DNA from: Zantedeschia hybrid cultivar
Taxonomy: Eukaryota; Streptophyta; Magnoliopsida; Alismatales; Araceae
Assembly: GCA_030544215.1 (NCBI GenBank)
Contig: JARZZO010000001.1
Span: 67,296,456 to 67,360,455 of the forward strand
Length of the DNA: 64,000 bases
Direction: 5' to 3'
A program made the translations under genes and the position numbers. Each line of letters starts with the position of its first letter. Position 1 is the first letter of the stretch. Under the pieces are notes generated by a model. That model saw only the letters and a list, made by a program, of their open reading frames with translations, searched no databases and was not told the DNA's origin. Positions 52,384-64,000 of the stretch are shown piece by piece.

Positions 52384-54400
52384 CTGTTTAAGTCCGGATG
52401 TTATGGCCTGCTGTTCATGTTAAAATAGGTTTCAGTAACACACAAGAAATGTGTTTCTTCTAATGAACTTTACATGCAGAAAAGGAAGTTTTATTAATAC
52501 ACACACCTCAAAATATATAAATGAGATGAATGAAAACACACAATAGCAAATTCTCAAAAATGAATTACATTCAGTAACTAGTGAATTATTCAAATCAGTC
52601 TCTAGGTAATCAAGTATGTAACAAGAATTCTCATGAACCTTTTGGTCGATGCATTACCACATCATCATCATCAAAGCCTTATCATGTTAAATGTATTACC
52701 ACATGCATAGTTAAAATTAGTTATTGATTTTAACACTCCTCAGTTACTAGAAAATATCCAGTAGCTCTTGAAGTTGAAGGGACATTCCAAGCAACGACAT
52801 GGGTCATTAGATCAGGACTGAATGTACGTACCAGCTAAATTAGGGACATTATCATGGATACAATAAATACTCTGTGCCAGATGGGAGATCAGAAACCTAA
52901 AATCATGAATTCTTCCCAGTCGCCCCACCTCTGGTAAAGTATTTTATACAATGCATAGAGTGAATCACGAACTCTCTCACCTTCACCAGTATACTAGAAT
53001 TTAGCAAATTTTCAACTTTCACTTTCTGTTATCATGTTATCCAATGTCATTTGCCATTTCTGCCTTAATATCAATGGTAGTTTCCCACATGCACCCACAA
53101 GTGTTTTCGAATCTCAAGACTAAAAATTAAGCAATTTTGGTTTATGAAAATTGAACACAGGATCAATTCAAAAGCCACAAGGGAAATGGGGAATGAAAAA
53201 GCATCCATCCATCTAATTATTAACCACTAACATAATATTGCCAGGTTCTGCCAGCATAGACATGCACAAAGAGAAGAGGACCCTTCATTCACAACCGACA
53301 AATTCGCCCACCATTCAATCAACTGCTTGATCATCACAAGTTCCACATAGGTCAAGCCCAGGTAAAACATCTTGCAAGAAAAAATCGAACAGGACAAAAC
53401 AGAAGTTAATGTTGAACTTTGATGCAATTCCTGCATGATAGGCAGTGCTTACATACTTCAAGTTAAGTGGCATCAAAAAGGGTGACCTCCACTTATCTAC
53501 ATATCCTAGACTTTCTATATACACCACCAGGGACAGCTTCTTAACATGCATTCCGCTGTAATATCAGCCAAAATCAGACAAGCAGACGAAGGAAAAACTT
53601 TCAGCGGACAACACAAAAAGGTTGTCCACTTTCCAAAAACAGAAAATAAAATAAAACAAAAGAGTTGTCATTATCCTAATCAACAGTTTCCTCGAGGAGG
53701 AGACATCCCAAGAATAGAACAATTTAAGAGATTCTTCAAAGTAACAGCTCAGGGAATAGCACATCCAATTTCACATGGGAGGTAATAAAACGAGGAGATG
53801 ATAGAGTGACAGGCTGCATCGTCACTACGCGTTCTAAAATCGGAATATATGACACCATGATGGCCGCTCGCACAAGTTCTAGCAATTCGGCAATCAAAAG
53901 TGATAGCACAAGACGAATTCGAATCAGAAAACAAAAAAGGAGCACTTACACCCCATAAAAAGTTGCAGGGAATAGATTATACGCAGCATCAAGAGAGAGG
54001 GAAAAAAAAAACCACAGAAAACAAATTCCCCTCCACCGCCCCCGCCCACCCCCCCACCCCCCCCAAAAAAAAAAAAAAAAAACAGCATACCCACTTCAGA
54101 GAAACCATTCAAAAACCACCAGCTCTACAGATAGCCGTAACAGATTACACAGAACTTCACATAGGCAAAGAAACCCATAAAAAAGGAGCCAACTTTGGCT
54201 TCCCCCCAGCAGAAGGATTGATGAAAAATATTAAATAAGATACCTGGGCAAGGAGAAGCTCCAAGCAGCGTGGTTCCGGAGGAGAGGACGGCAAGCAAGC
54301 GGGAGACGAGCAAGGGAAGGAAGAATAGAGAAAGATGGACGAGGAAGGAAGAAGAAAAGAGGAAAAAAGAACAGTTTTTTTTCTTCGGTGTTTGCTTCGA
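52384..54400 (-). other. 5' untranslated exon and first intron of the ATI3-like gene
   Basis: A pyrimidine-rich leader (54400-54244) ends CTTGCCCAG/GTATCTTA. The intron (54243-52384, about 1.86 kb) is AT-rich and ends AAACAG before exon 2. It contains a low-complexity A/C run at 54001-54085. The exact transcription start is not determined; CATATATCGG near 54413-54422 could serve as a weak TATA element. Confidence 0.5.
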
Positions 54401-54718
54401 AAAGGGACTTCTTCCGATATATGAGGGGGCCGCCAGTGGCGCCCCTCTAGAAATAAGAACTGGGTTTGGATTGTACAGAGTACAGACTGTACTTAAGAGA
54501 TACATATCAAATTTACAACAGTAATTTGAACGGAAAAAGGACTGTCTTGGGTGGGTTTGGGGAATTTTTTTTGTTCAGGGGCAAGAAGGAATTACTATTT
54601 ACAACAAAAGATATCTTTGGGTCCCGCTCTCTTTTTTTTTTTTTTTTTGCAAATGACTCTTTAGTATGATATATCTGCAAAAACACTTCCCATACACATG
54701 AGTATTCACGTAACAAAA

Positions 54719-55487
54719 TGGCTGTCAATAGGTCGGGCCAGACCGAGAGGCTCTCGAGCTTCGACCCGATGCTGGGCCGGGCTGCCACAAGATTTTAAGC
54801 TTGTGGGCTTTTTCTTGGGCTTAAAAGTCCAGGTCCGAGGAATACGTGGGCCAGACGAAAAGATTATTCAGGTTCACCAAGTACGCTTTTTATCAGTTTC
54901 ACCTATAGAAATTAATGAAATTATTGAACCACTTGTTGTAGCTGCTTTTCTCATCTCAGTATAGACTATATACGTTGTCTGCCACTGGTTCTTGAATATG
55001 TTATATTGGAACCTCTTATAATCACAAGATAATTATTGACTTATTTATTTAAATAAAATTTTATTTTTAAAATTGAAATTTAAAATATATATTTAATAAA
55101 TATATAATATTAAAAAAATTAAAATATTTAAAAGTATAAATATAATTAATATTAATATAATAATATGATAATATAATAAATAATATTATATTATTTAAAA
55201 TTAAAATTAAAAACCGCGGATGCCACGGAAAGATATTTTTTTATATCTCGCATTAAAAAGAAAATCCTCCTTCTTTATTGTATCTAAATTTTATATTTTT
55301 TTCTTTTATTTGCCGTCGGACCAGGCCAGGCTTATGCTGGACCTTGAGGTTTAGAACAACAGTCCGACTTGGCCCGGCCCAAAATTTTAAAGCTTGGGCA
55401 AGGGCCGGCATGGGCTTAGAAAGGAGAACGGTGGCTTGGGCTGGGTTTGGGTCAGCCCGGCCCAAGCCCAGTCCGTTGAGAGCCCTA
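54719..55487. mobile_element. hAT-like MITE, about 770 bp
   Basis: The left end TGGCTGTCAATAGGTCGGGC is matched inversely by the right end GTCCGTTGAGAGCCCTA. The ends are rich in GGGCCGGGC words; the centre is extremely AT-rich (55030-55210). (T)AGGGCTGTCAA-type ends are common in plant hAT MITEs. I could not find a clear 8-bp duplication. Confidence 0.55.
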
Positions 55488-58400
55488 CATAATAGTCCCC
55501 TATATGATTCTTGTACACACGTTTTATTGTATAGGAGTTCTTTGCAAATGTGAGCTTTGGGGTTAGGAATTTTTGCATGTTAATCGTTCTTAAGATAAAT
55601 ATTTTATCACAATTTTCTTAAATTTATATTTATGTGCAAGAATACTCTCATTTCTGTCCGGAAGAAAGCACCAGTCTGATAGACTATTCTTGGATCACTC
55701 ATTTAGACAATTATTCTATGAAGACCACCTCGACTTTTATTATTTTAGCTGTTCTGTCTTTTTAGGTGCTACTTTGCCTTAGGTACCGCAAAGCATTGCA
55801 AAAGTATCATATTTTTTAAAACACGAAATATGATTTATAATGTCCTATAATATTTTATGTCAAACTAAACGACCGCTCCAGTATGATTTATAGAGCCCAA
55901 CTCAAATCTGCACCTCCTGACCATTAATTAAAAAAATTTCAATTGGCAAGTATTAAATATTCAACCTCATCAGATAGAGTAAATACTTGATTGCGCTCAT
56001 CGTCCACTCGATTTGTTTAGATAGCTGAACTGGAGCATAAATTTTTTTTAAAACTAAAATTCTAAAGGGTGGAGGCAAATCTTAAAGGTTCTTCTGTATC
56101 GTCTAATGTTTGAATGGCCAATTAGAAAATATAAAAAAATCCATGCAGCCTGACGGCGTTTGCGGCACAGTGTAACAGGTATTATTCCATTAGATATATC
56201 AACCGGCTCAAACACTTTTAAGTTAACTTGATCCCATATGTATATATATTTAGTGTATTTGTATATATACCTTAACTTCCACATATTGTCATAAATACTT
56301 CTAATATCTTTAAAAAACTTGCAATTATATTCTTCTGTGAAATTGTTTCGAGTTATAACCTAACATGTCAAAAGATTCTGTAAAATCTAGCAAACTCAAA
56401 GGTATACATGCAAAGTCTGGTGAAATTAAAGATATAGATACAAAAATGTTCAAATCTTTTTGACATTTAAGGGGAACCTAGTCTCAGTTTGTTTTCAGAT
56501 TGACTGATGAGCTGTTCGTTATTGTGTCCATGCTTTGGTTATTGACGTTAGCCACTTACACATTTCTCTATTCCTTCTAACAAGCATTTTATCTATTTTT
56601 CAATTTTTACTGACAATTAACTGTAACGGTTGGTCACTTGAGTAAATGTGAAAGAAAGTATACATGTAAAACTCCCTATCTTGAGTATGTTAACATGTTG
56701 GGAAGGAAGCCCACTTTGATTGTCTCATTTGATCTAATGTTCTTGCATGCAAGGACTCCATTCTAAGAGCTGTCTTATTGTTTTTGTTACAGATGCTTTT
56801 GTTATTATAAGTGTGTAAAAGGAAAGCCTTCATGAAGGTTCTATGGGTTCACGAAACAATCCTTAGTTCCAAGAGAATTTTAACCAAATTTAACAATTCC
56901 AAGCTTAATACTTTCTTCTAGGTTGTATAGGCCCCATCATAAATATCGAAAGATCAATTAAAGCATTGAAAGAACAAGCATTTAAGATCTAACAAAATTC
57001 GTCAACTTATTGAAGTAAGGTTTATTTTTCAAAAGAAAATTAGGTTATTTAACACTCCAGTCAAATGTATCGATTCTTAGGCATTAAATCAACTTCGAGA
57101 TTTGCTCCAGTGAAATAGACCACTACTTCGTGAGATGTTTTTCACTTAGTTCTTTATTTTCAGTTTATCATTCGTTTGAAACTCAAATAAGAAACCTTAC
57201 TTCAAAGATATCCAAGGAACACAAAAGAATCCGTGCTTCCTGCTGATTTTGGAAAAAATGTGAAGAAAATTAGGACTAAATTAAACCAAATCTTCAAATA
57301 ACGAATGCACATAACTGATTTACTTAGAGATCAATTCTTTTAATCTAAATATCTATTTTTAACCGCCACAATCCCGATTCGTTCAGTGAATCGCTATAAA
57401 ATGTTACAAACAAATCTTCCAAAATTCTAGAAAAGTCCTATTAGAAGTGGGATTAATCACTTAAACAGTGTGAGATTAAAAATAATATGAATCCAGGTTA
57501 ATCAATTATGAAGATATCACCAGGTTGATGCCTAAACATCCAAATGAACCATCATCCTTCATTAGAGTCACACCACGAAAAGAAATATTTTTACCATCGA
57601 TCCCACCACCCCCTCGCTTCCCGGAGGGAGAGCTTGGGCAAACCTCCTCAAAATCATAGATTAATTTTTACACTCGCACAATTACAAACGTGGCAATTGA
57701 ACATACAACTTTTTCAAAAAAGTGAAACCCAGGATACTATTAACCCATTGACTAGTTGGTACATATTTTTGCTGCTCCTGCTACTCGAAGAACGACTTGC
57801 TGCATTGCACCCGCGCTGCAATCCGATTTCGTAGATCGGATGGGAGCAAACAGTTCAACAATTTTTTTTATTTTTTATTTTTTAATATACCGAACTAAAG
57901 GAGGCCTGAACTCGACATCATCTTAGATCAGATAATTAAAAAATTCAAAAAAAAAAAAAAACGGATCATGCATTCATACGATCCAAACCATATGCAGGAT
58001 ATGATGTGTTCCACCCCTACGCCGAATTGCACGTGGTACATGTACCACGTGTTTCTCTTGCTACTTGTGCTGCCTGCAGTACTTGATTCACATTACATTA
58101 ACCTGTTGTGCACTTGCAAATTACTCTAATATGTATAGTATCTCAAAAAGAATATAATTTGCACAAATATTTCATATATGCTGATGAAATACGAGAACAT
58201 GCAAGATGATACATAGGTAATCATAGAATTTTGACATTTAGAATGTACTTGTTCATTTACGCCATTCAATGAGTTGAAAAGACACTTGGCCTTGGGTTAT
58301 TTATTCTAAGCCTCAGTCATCTCAGTCAGTAGTGACTTAATTGATCTCGAATAGAAAGCGCGTCCTGATTTATGCACGAGAATCAACGAAAAAAAAAGAG

Positions 58401-60215
58401 AGAATCAAATAGAGTATAAAATATCCAAGGAAAAAGGTGATTAAGATATTAGAATAATAAATAAAGGTATTCGAACTAGACCTCCTTACAAAAATGGACA
58501 CATCACAGCAAAAAAGCATCTTAATATCTTAGTAATCCATGACCATAGCTACAACACGTCCCTTTTATTATGAATCGTCATTGTTAAGAAAAGGTACCAA
58601 ATGTATCAAAGAACGAGAACAGGGATATGGGTCGAGTTATTTTTATCTCAATACCAACGAGGACCCAAGACATTATGAAATTATGAAAATGATCTATGAT
58701 TTAATCATATTTCTAAACACTACCTCAGTTGAAAGTACAAATTAGAATAAAATTTAATACTCGAATAAGCTGATCCACTCTACTTTTTTCAAAACTCAAA
58801 CCAAATACCCCATGAGGAAGTTCAAATCTATTACGACGTTAATACCTGACCCGTCCAAGTTGATTATTAAATAAATCAACACTGAATGGATTAATAGATA
58901 ACTAGATTCTCTAACTTTTACATAGCCACCAAAGGCATAGAAGAACAACTGCTAGGCAACTAATCTCATGCAAGCAACACGAAATGTTTTGTTTAAAACA
59001 GCCATATTAAAACGTCGCTTTATAACCACAATATCACCCAGTGCCCTCTAAAGGCTGAGAGTGCAGATTTCATAGCGTAGAACTCGTTGGTGCCAAGTCG
59101 ATTACCCACACCAGAGGAGAAGGTGTTGGTACAAAGTACTGGTAATTACCATCGTTCAATTTTCTTAACCAGCAAGCTCCTTTGAAGAATCTCGACAACA
59201 ATATAAAAAAAAAAAAAATGAACGTTCGTCTCAATGGTCAAAGTAAAAAATGACACATGGCACTAAATTGTGAACTTCATATCAATTATACTTTTAAGTT
59301 TTAGCACAATGCTTGGACAATGGATTCAACCAAAGCTTACATCAACACCCTATACAATCCTCACCCCCCCTCCCCCTCCCAACCCAAAAAAAACAAAAGA
59401 AAAAAAAAATGACAAGGCAATATACAACTTATTCAAGTAACAGTAAACGGGGTCCATGGATCCGCCAACTTCTGTGTCAGACGTTGTATGGGACACAACT
59501 CGAGCTTACCCGAGTATGTTGAGCCAAGTTCATAAACCCAAAGGGCAATACAGGCTGGCCCTTCGGCCAACTTTCAAACCCAACTTCGGTTTCTGAGGAG
59601 TCGGAAATCTCTATACTTAAAGATTGGATTGATAACACCCAAGACACATTATAAGTTACTCTAGGCTCCACAGTATTAGCAATGCCAAATAACCATCTCA
59701 GAGCGCCAATTTCGTAGAAGATGCCTAATCTTGACATCTCAAAGGACACTAAGACTTATCGTACAACTTCAAAAGATTTATAACTTGCGTAAGTGATGCA
59801 CAATCAAAGGGAGTCGGAATGGGTAAAATTTTCCAAATTTCAAAGTCATCACAGTGATCACGTATACTAATTCCTACACACAGATCGGCGTCATAAAATG
59901 ACCTTGAAAGTCCTAAGATTTTTTAACAAATTCATAATACAAATAGAAAGGAACACAATCAACCAAATTTCACGGCTATCCGAAACTCATCGCTAAATCA
60001 GTACTCATGACACATAGCAATCTTTGAATTCCAGCTTATAACATATTGAACCCCAAGTCCCCCAATTAAGCTCAGGTAGGACAAGTTCAATCCTGCTACT
60101 ACAAATGAAAAAACAAATTCTTTAATAGACTAAGAAAAAGGGATCTGCCACAACAGAACACTTTACGCCTCGGTCCAAAATTAAGCTTAGGTAGATTTTT
60201 GGATCATTTATTAAA
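55488..60215. other. Gene-poor intergenic DNA
   Basis: AT-rich throughout. It holds a degenerate Mutator-like MITE copy at about 56232-56470 (TATATATACCTTAACTTCCA, then AACATGTCAAAAGATTC). A family A foldback-like fragment lies at about 57850-58060, with inverted poly-A/T arms and GCACGTGGTACATG. There are simple A or C runs near 59209 and 59370-59410. No coding region with recognisable motifs on either strand. Confidence 0.5.
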
Positions 60216-60596
60216 AAAGAATTTACATATATATCCCTCGCGTACACCATAGTTGCATGTATTCCCCCAACAGTCACGTATTAGCATCAATACTCCTGAA
60301 ATCTTTTCAAAGTGCACTTAAACCCCACAATCTAATGATTTTGCATAAATACTCTTGAAGTAACTAATATTTTGCATATATAATTCACTAAAATCTTGCA
60401 GCACGCACCCCAACACCTCCAATGATATCATGATTAATGTAATATTTTCATCATATTTCGTTGAAATTCACCTAAATTTGACAGGTAAGAGTATAAATGA
60501 AACATTTTAAAGATTTCACAAGTATTGATGATAATATGAGTTGGGAGTATACATGCAAATACGGTTGTATTTGAAAGATAATACAAAAAACAACTC
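60216..60596. mobile_element. Mutator-like MITE, 381 bp, 9-bp TSD
   Basis: Same family as 4907-5299 (TTGCATGTATTCCCCCAAC, TTTCGTTGAAATTCACC, AGTATTGATGATAATATGAG), flanked by identical TTTATTAAA (60207-60215 and 60597-60605). Its centre is in inverted orientation relative to the first copy. No coding content. Confidence 0.8.
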
Positions 60597-60629
60597 TTTA
60601 TTAAATACAAAAAAATATTTCTAAACGAG

Positions 60630-60900
60630 TAATACCATACCTAATATGTCCATCCAATCCGATCTACAACGAGAACCCAAAAAAATTCTAAAATATCAAA
60701 ATTAAACTATAAGTAACAGTAAAAAAATACCTCTAATTGGCGGAGCCAAATAAGATAAAGTTTATTTTTTTATTTATTAAAAAATTTTAAAACATCTGAT
60801 CAAATCATTCAGATACAGTGGATACGGCTGGCCCAACCTAAACAAAATTCTTTGTGGCCTGCACGTGTGCGGCAAGCACCACTAAAAAAAGTTAAACTCG
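60630..60900. mobile_element. Family A foldback MITE, degenerate copy
   Basis: A left arm (AATATGTCCATCCAATCCGAT, then AACCCAAAAAAATTCTAAAA) and an inverse right arm (AAAAAATTTTAAAACATCTG, then GATACAGTGGATACGG) surround the centre TAAGTAACAGTAAAAAAATA. This is the same plan as the element at 836-1141. The right end GTGTGCGGCAAGCACC resembles ends seen in the other copies. Confidence 0.45.
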
Positions 60901-63620
60901 CTGCACCAGCAGCCTGCACTAACAGCCAATCCTCCACCCGCTGCTTTTGATGCCCCCCAGCCCAACCTACATGACCTTACAATCTAATTTCCGAGACCAT
61001 GTAGACTGGGTTATGATCCATCGAAAAAATTCAAAAATTAAATCTATTTTGAAGATAAAAACATCGGTCCAGTGCAGCGAGTTTACTCCTTAAACGGGCG
61101 AAGAAATACTAAAATCTATTGTTTTGATTTGAAGCCTTCACCCGTACACGGTGTAGAAAAAGCTATAAGAAACTCGAGGTGATGCGATAATGAAACAAAC
61201 TGAAATTCTTTGTACCAAACAATCTTAAGAGGGACAGACTAGCAATCCGTTTTCCTTGAGAACAATAAAAACAGGAATTTTAAGGTGCAAAAATTTGACA
61301 AAACGATGTCAACTTACAAAATTCTCGACTCATTTTCATTACCTCTCGCTCCCAGCCCATTGGCTGGTTGTGCAAAACCAAGGTCAAAGGAATTAAGTTA
61401 AAAATCTGTTCAGCATAGAACAAAGAAAGCGATCATACTGACTTCTAATTAGCCAGTACTCCCTCGCATACAAGCTAAACTAATGCCACAGGATTCCCAG
61501 AAAAGTTACATACAGCACAAAAGCGAGAAACCTATAATTCATCGCTCAATTTCAACCAAAAATCTAAAATCTATCATCGCAGCTTATCATTAGTACCAAG
61601 AAATAATTAATTAACTACTTTGTTTCTCCTCCAAGAAATTAAAAATTTGCAAAATTATAGTCACACATCTAAAGAAAGAGGAGAGGGAGGGAAAGCACAG
61701 AGGACACACAAGAAAACGCCAATGCAAAATGGCACACGAGAACAAGACGGACAGCATAACCACAAACCTCTCACAGCAAAGATAGATAACCCAGTGCCCA
61801 GTGGACAGCTAAGAAAGGACGGAGTGAGCCAAGATCATGAAGCTGAGCAATATTCCAACAATTGCCATAGAAAAACGAGACAGCAGAACTGAGTCCAGTT
61901 GCACGCAAGAACTTCCTATAGGGAAAGAATTGATATAACAACCATCCTACGTGTACTCTGACCACTGTTAAATATTTTGGATCTCCCCTCTCTAATTCAA
62001 ACCAGCCTAACCATCTAATCGTTGCACAATCAGACTGTTATCATGCAGGACCATACGTCGAATAATTTTGTTTCAACTCCTAGGCAGGCAACCGACTGAG
62101 CTTTTTCAATTAATACAAATCAATGCGACAGTAAAATCTGAGAGGTGACGAAATTGCACGGTCAAACTTGCCTCTCATCCTATCATGCTGCACCATTCAC
62201 TAACTAGTTCCACTTAACTCCTATGTAGGGCATTCACCCACTCTTTTTCAACTAACACAGATCAATGCAGCAGTAAAATCCAATGGGTAAAGAAATAAAT
62301 AAAAAAGTTACAAAAAAACAACCAGCAAGCTCTCAATGGAAGAAATGGCCTAGTATACCCCCACAAATACAAACAAAATGCAGCGGGTCATTGCCATAGA
62401 GCAGCACACTTGAACATATGCATACTACAATTCGTAGTCCAGGCACTTCAGGGATGCATAGGTTCATATAGGCAGGGTAAAGCACCATACCAGGTCGTCA
62501 AAAATTCATGAACTATGGCAAACCCACTCAAGAATATCATGGAAGTTGCCTTCTTTCAATAACCAGATGCATCAAACATGAAACTATACGAACCACAGCG
62601 AGAATACAAAAGCTAAACCCAAAACGATAGAAAAAAAAAAGCTAAATGCAAGAAGGCAGTCGATGCTCTAATGGGAAAATATTGGCAAAAAATATCAACC
62701 CTCTACATTCACCAATCTGACCACTACCGCAAAAATTGCTTTTTTGGGACACACTTATCACCATCCACCAAGCATATAATTTCTACATGTAAAAGAGGAT
62801 CCATCATCAAGTTGTGAGGCATTTCATACGTCAAAGTGGAAACTGGGGGGAATAGGACAAGCATCCTTCTCCCACCACATGCACACAAACCAAATGCACG
62901 GACACACTAAAAGACACATTCACAAGTACATTTTGATGCAGAATTCTTCATCCTCTTTGACTTACCAAGAAGCACATTATGATTTCCCATTAAGAGGCAT
63001 GGCATGGATTTCAGGCTACCATGGACACTAAATGCACACTATGATTGCATGAATAAACACCAAATAATCCATCACCAATGTCACCATGTGTCTACAAATC
63101 CAACATACAATCATCGGATAAAGGCAAAAGAACCATAGGCAATAAAAGCAACTAAAAACTAAAATAAATAGAGATGTAAGGACACAAATGTTAATACTAA
63201 ACAGCAGCATCTAAAAGCTAGGGCATAAAGTCCAGTTCATCATTGGAGCACTAAGTACCATGATAAAAAGTATCCATGAATTTCAACAGCCACTTAAAAC
63301 CAGCCCACATCTCAAAGCAAATAAGTATCCACATAAAGTTCGCAAAGGACTCATCAAAGAAGGGAACATGTCTGCATTCAGCACAAGGATTTAAAGCGTT
63401 GGCTCCCAAGAGTTGTCACATACCTGAATAATACACCATCACAACTTAATACATCGTTCATGTAATAACCAATGAAGTCCAAACATTTACTATTACCACA
63501 ACTTGAAAACAATAAAGCAAGTCCAACAAGAGAACAGAACACATTCATAAAAAAGATAAGTCACCAAATGTATAAAAAAAAGAACAATTAAACATATGCC
63601 GTGTGTCAAAACCTTTAAAA
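60901..63620. other. Intergenic, nothing recognised
   Basis: Moderately AT-rich sequence without a convincing coding frame, RNA gene or repeat. It could be part of a long intron or untranslated region of a gene beyond the window, but nothing here shows that. Confidence 0.4.
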
Positions 63621-63624
63621 ATAT

Positions 63625-64000
63625 CATCAACTCAACTCAACTAAGTCTTAATCCCAAATAATTGGAGTCGGCTATATAGATTCTTATTCTCCACTCTAAA
63701 CGATTTTAGACTACCTCTTCTGAAAGTTTTAAAGCTTTCAAATCATATTGTACTACTCTCTTCCAAATTAATCTAGGTCTACCCCTTCCTTTCTTCTCCT
63801 CCTCTATCTTAATATACTCATCTTTTCTATTAGGAACCTCCCTAAGTCTACGCCTAATATGCCCAAACCATCTCAGTCTTCCTTTCAATTTATCCTCAAT
63901 TGGTACCACTCCTACCTTTTCTCTAATATACTCGTAACGAATTTTATCTAACCTAGTATGCCCGCACATCCACTTTAACATTCTCATCTCAACAACACTC
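63625..64000 (-). mobile_element. LINE 3' end, partial (leaves the window)
   Basis: On the minus strand a frame open to the window edge (63987-63706) encodes the C-terminal end of a plant non-LTR retrotransposon polyprotein: RMLKWMCGHTRLDKIR, VGVVPIEDKLKGRLRWFGHI and GRGRPRLIWKRVVQYDLKAL. It is followed by the usual 3' tail GGGATTAAGACTTAG and a GTTGA-repeat end near 63625-63640. The reverse transcriptase proper lies outside the window, so completeness cannot be judged. Confidence 0.85.

Noticed and set aside
57544..57834. 96-codon plus-strand frame in gene-poor DNA
   Set aside because: Low complexity, no family motif, and surrounded by degenerate repeats.

Overview
This window is plant nuclear DNA. 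The genes have spliceosomal introns with GT-AG borders, the gene-poor stretches are AT-rich, and there are two GC-rich Ty3/gypsy retrotransposons of the plant-specific Tat type. The protein sequences and the GC-rich first exons look monocot and not grass-like. A palm is my best guess, but that is inference.

Layout: (1) 1-8250: a short taximin-type cysteine-rich peptide gene (1822-2140), set among MITE-like foldback elements and a degenerate tandem repeat. (2) 8250-15500: a seven-exon gene for mitochondrial malate dehydrogenase with a 3.75-kb fifth intron and a short LINE insertion in intron 6. (3) 16978-26216: a nest of mobile elements. A Mutator-like MITE was split by a defective Tat element (17616-26178, TSD CATAT), and that element was hit by a solo LTR (22604-23923, TSD GGGGC). 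(4) 26184-28588: a frameshifted, 5'-truncated phospholipase A1-II (DAD1-like lipase) pseudogene and a long CT microsatellite. (5) 28589-40670: a complete, young Tat element (TSD TAATG). Its gag-pol frame of 1834 codons is uninterrupted. It also carries a tandem array and a three-exon gene on the opposite strand. (6) 42964-44193: a two-exon LEA (SBP65/DC-8-like) gene on the minus strand. (7) 47349-54400: a minus-strand gene whose 537-residue product ends in a WxxL-type ATG8-interaction motif; it may be an ATI3-like autophagy adaptor. (8) 54700-64000: gene-poor DNA with an hAT-like MITE, more MITEs of the families seen upstream, and the 3' end of a LINE leaving the window.

The host genes do not form a functional cluster. 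The mobile elements are related to one another. The two Tat elements share LTR type, primer-binding site, gag N-terminus, polypurine tract, 3' minisatellite and the intron-containing antisense gene, but only the second has pol. That pattern fits an autonomous element and a deletion derivative moved in trans.

The most interesting signals are the spliced antisense gene with its own TATA/G-box promoter inside both Tat elements, the C-terminal ATG8-interaction-like motif, and the missing GT donor in the taximin gene. No comparison here was computed by program; identities and counts are by eye.
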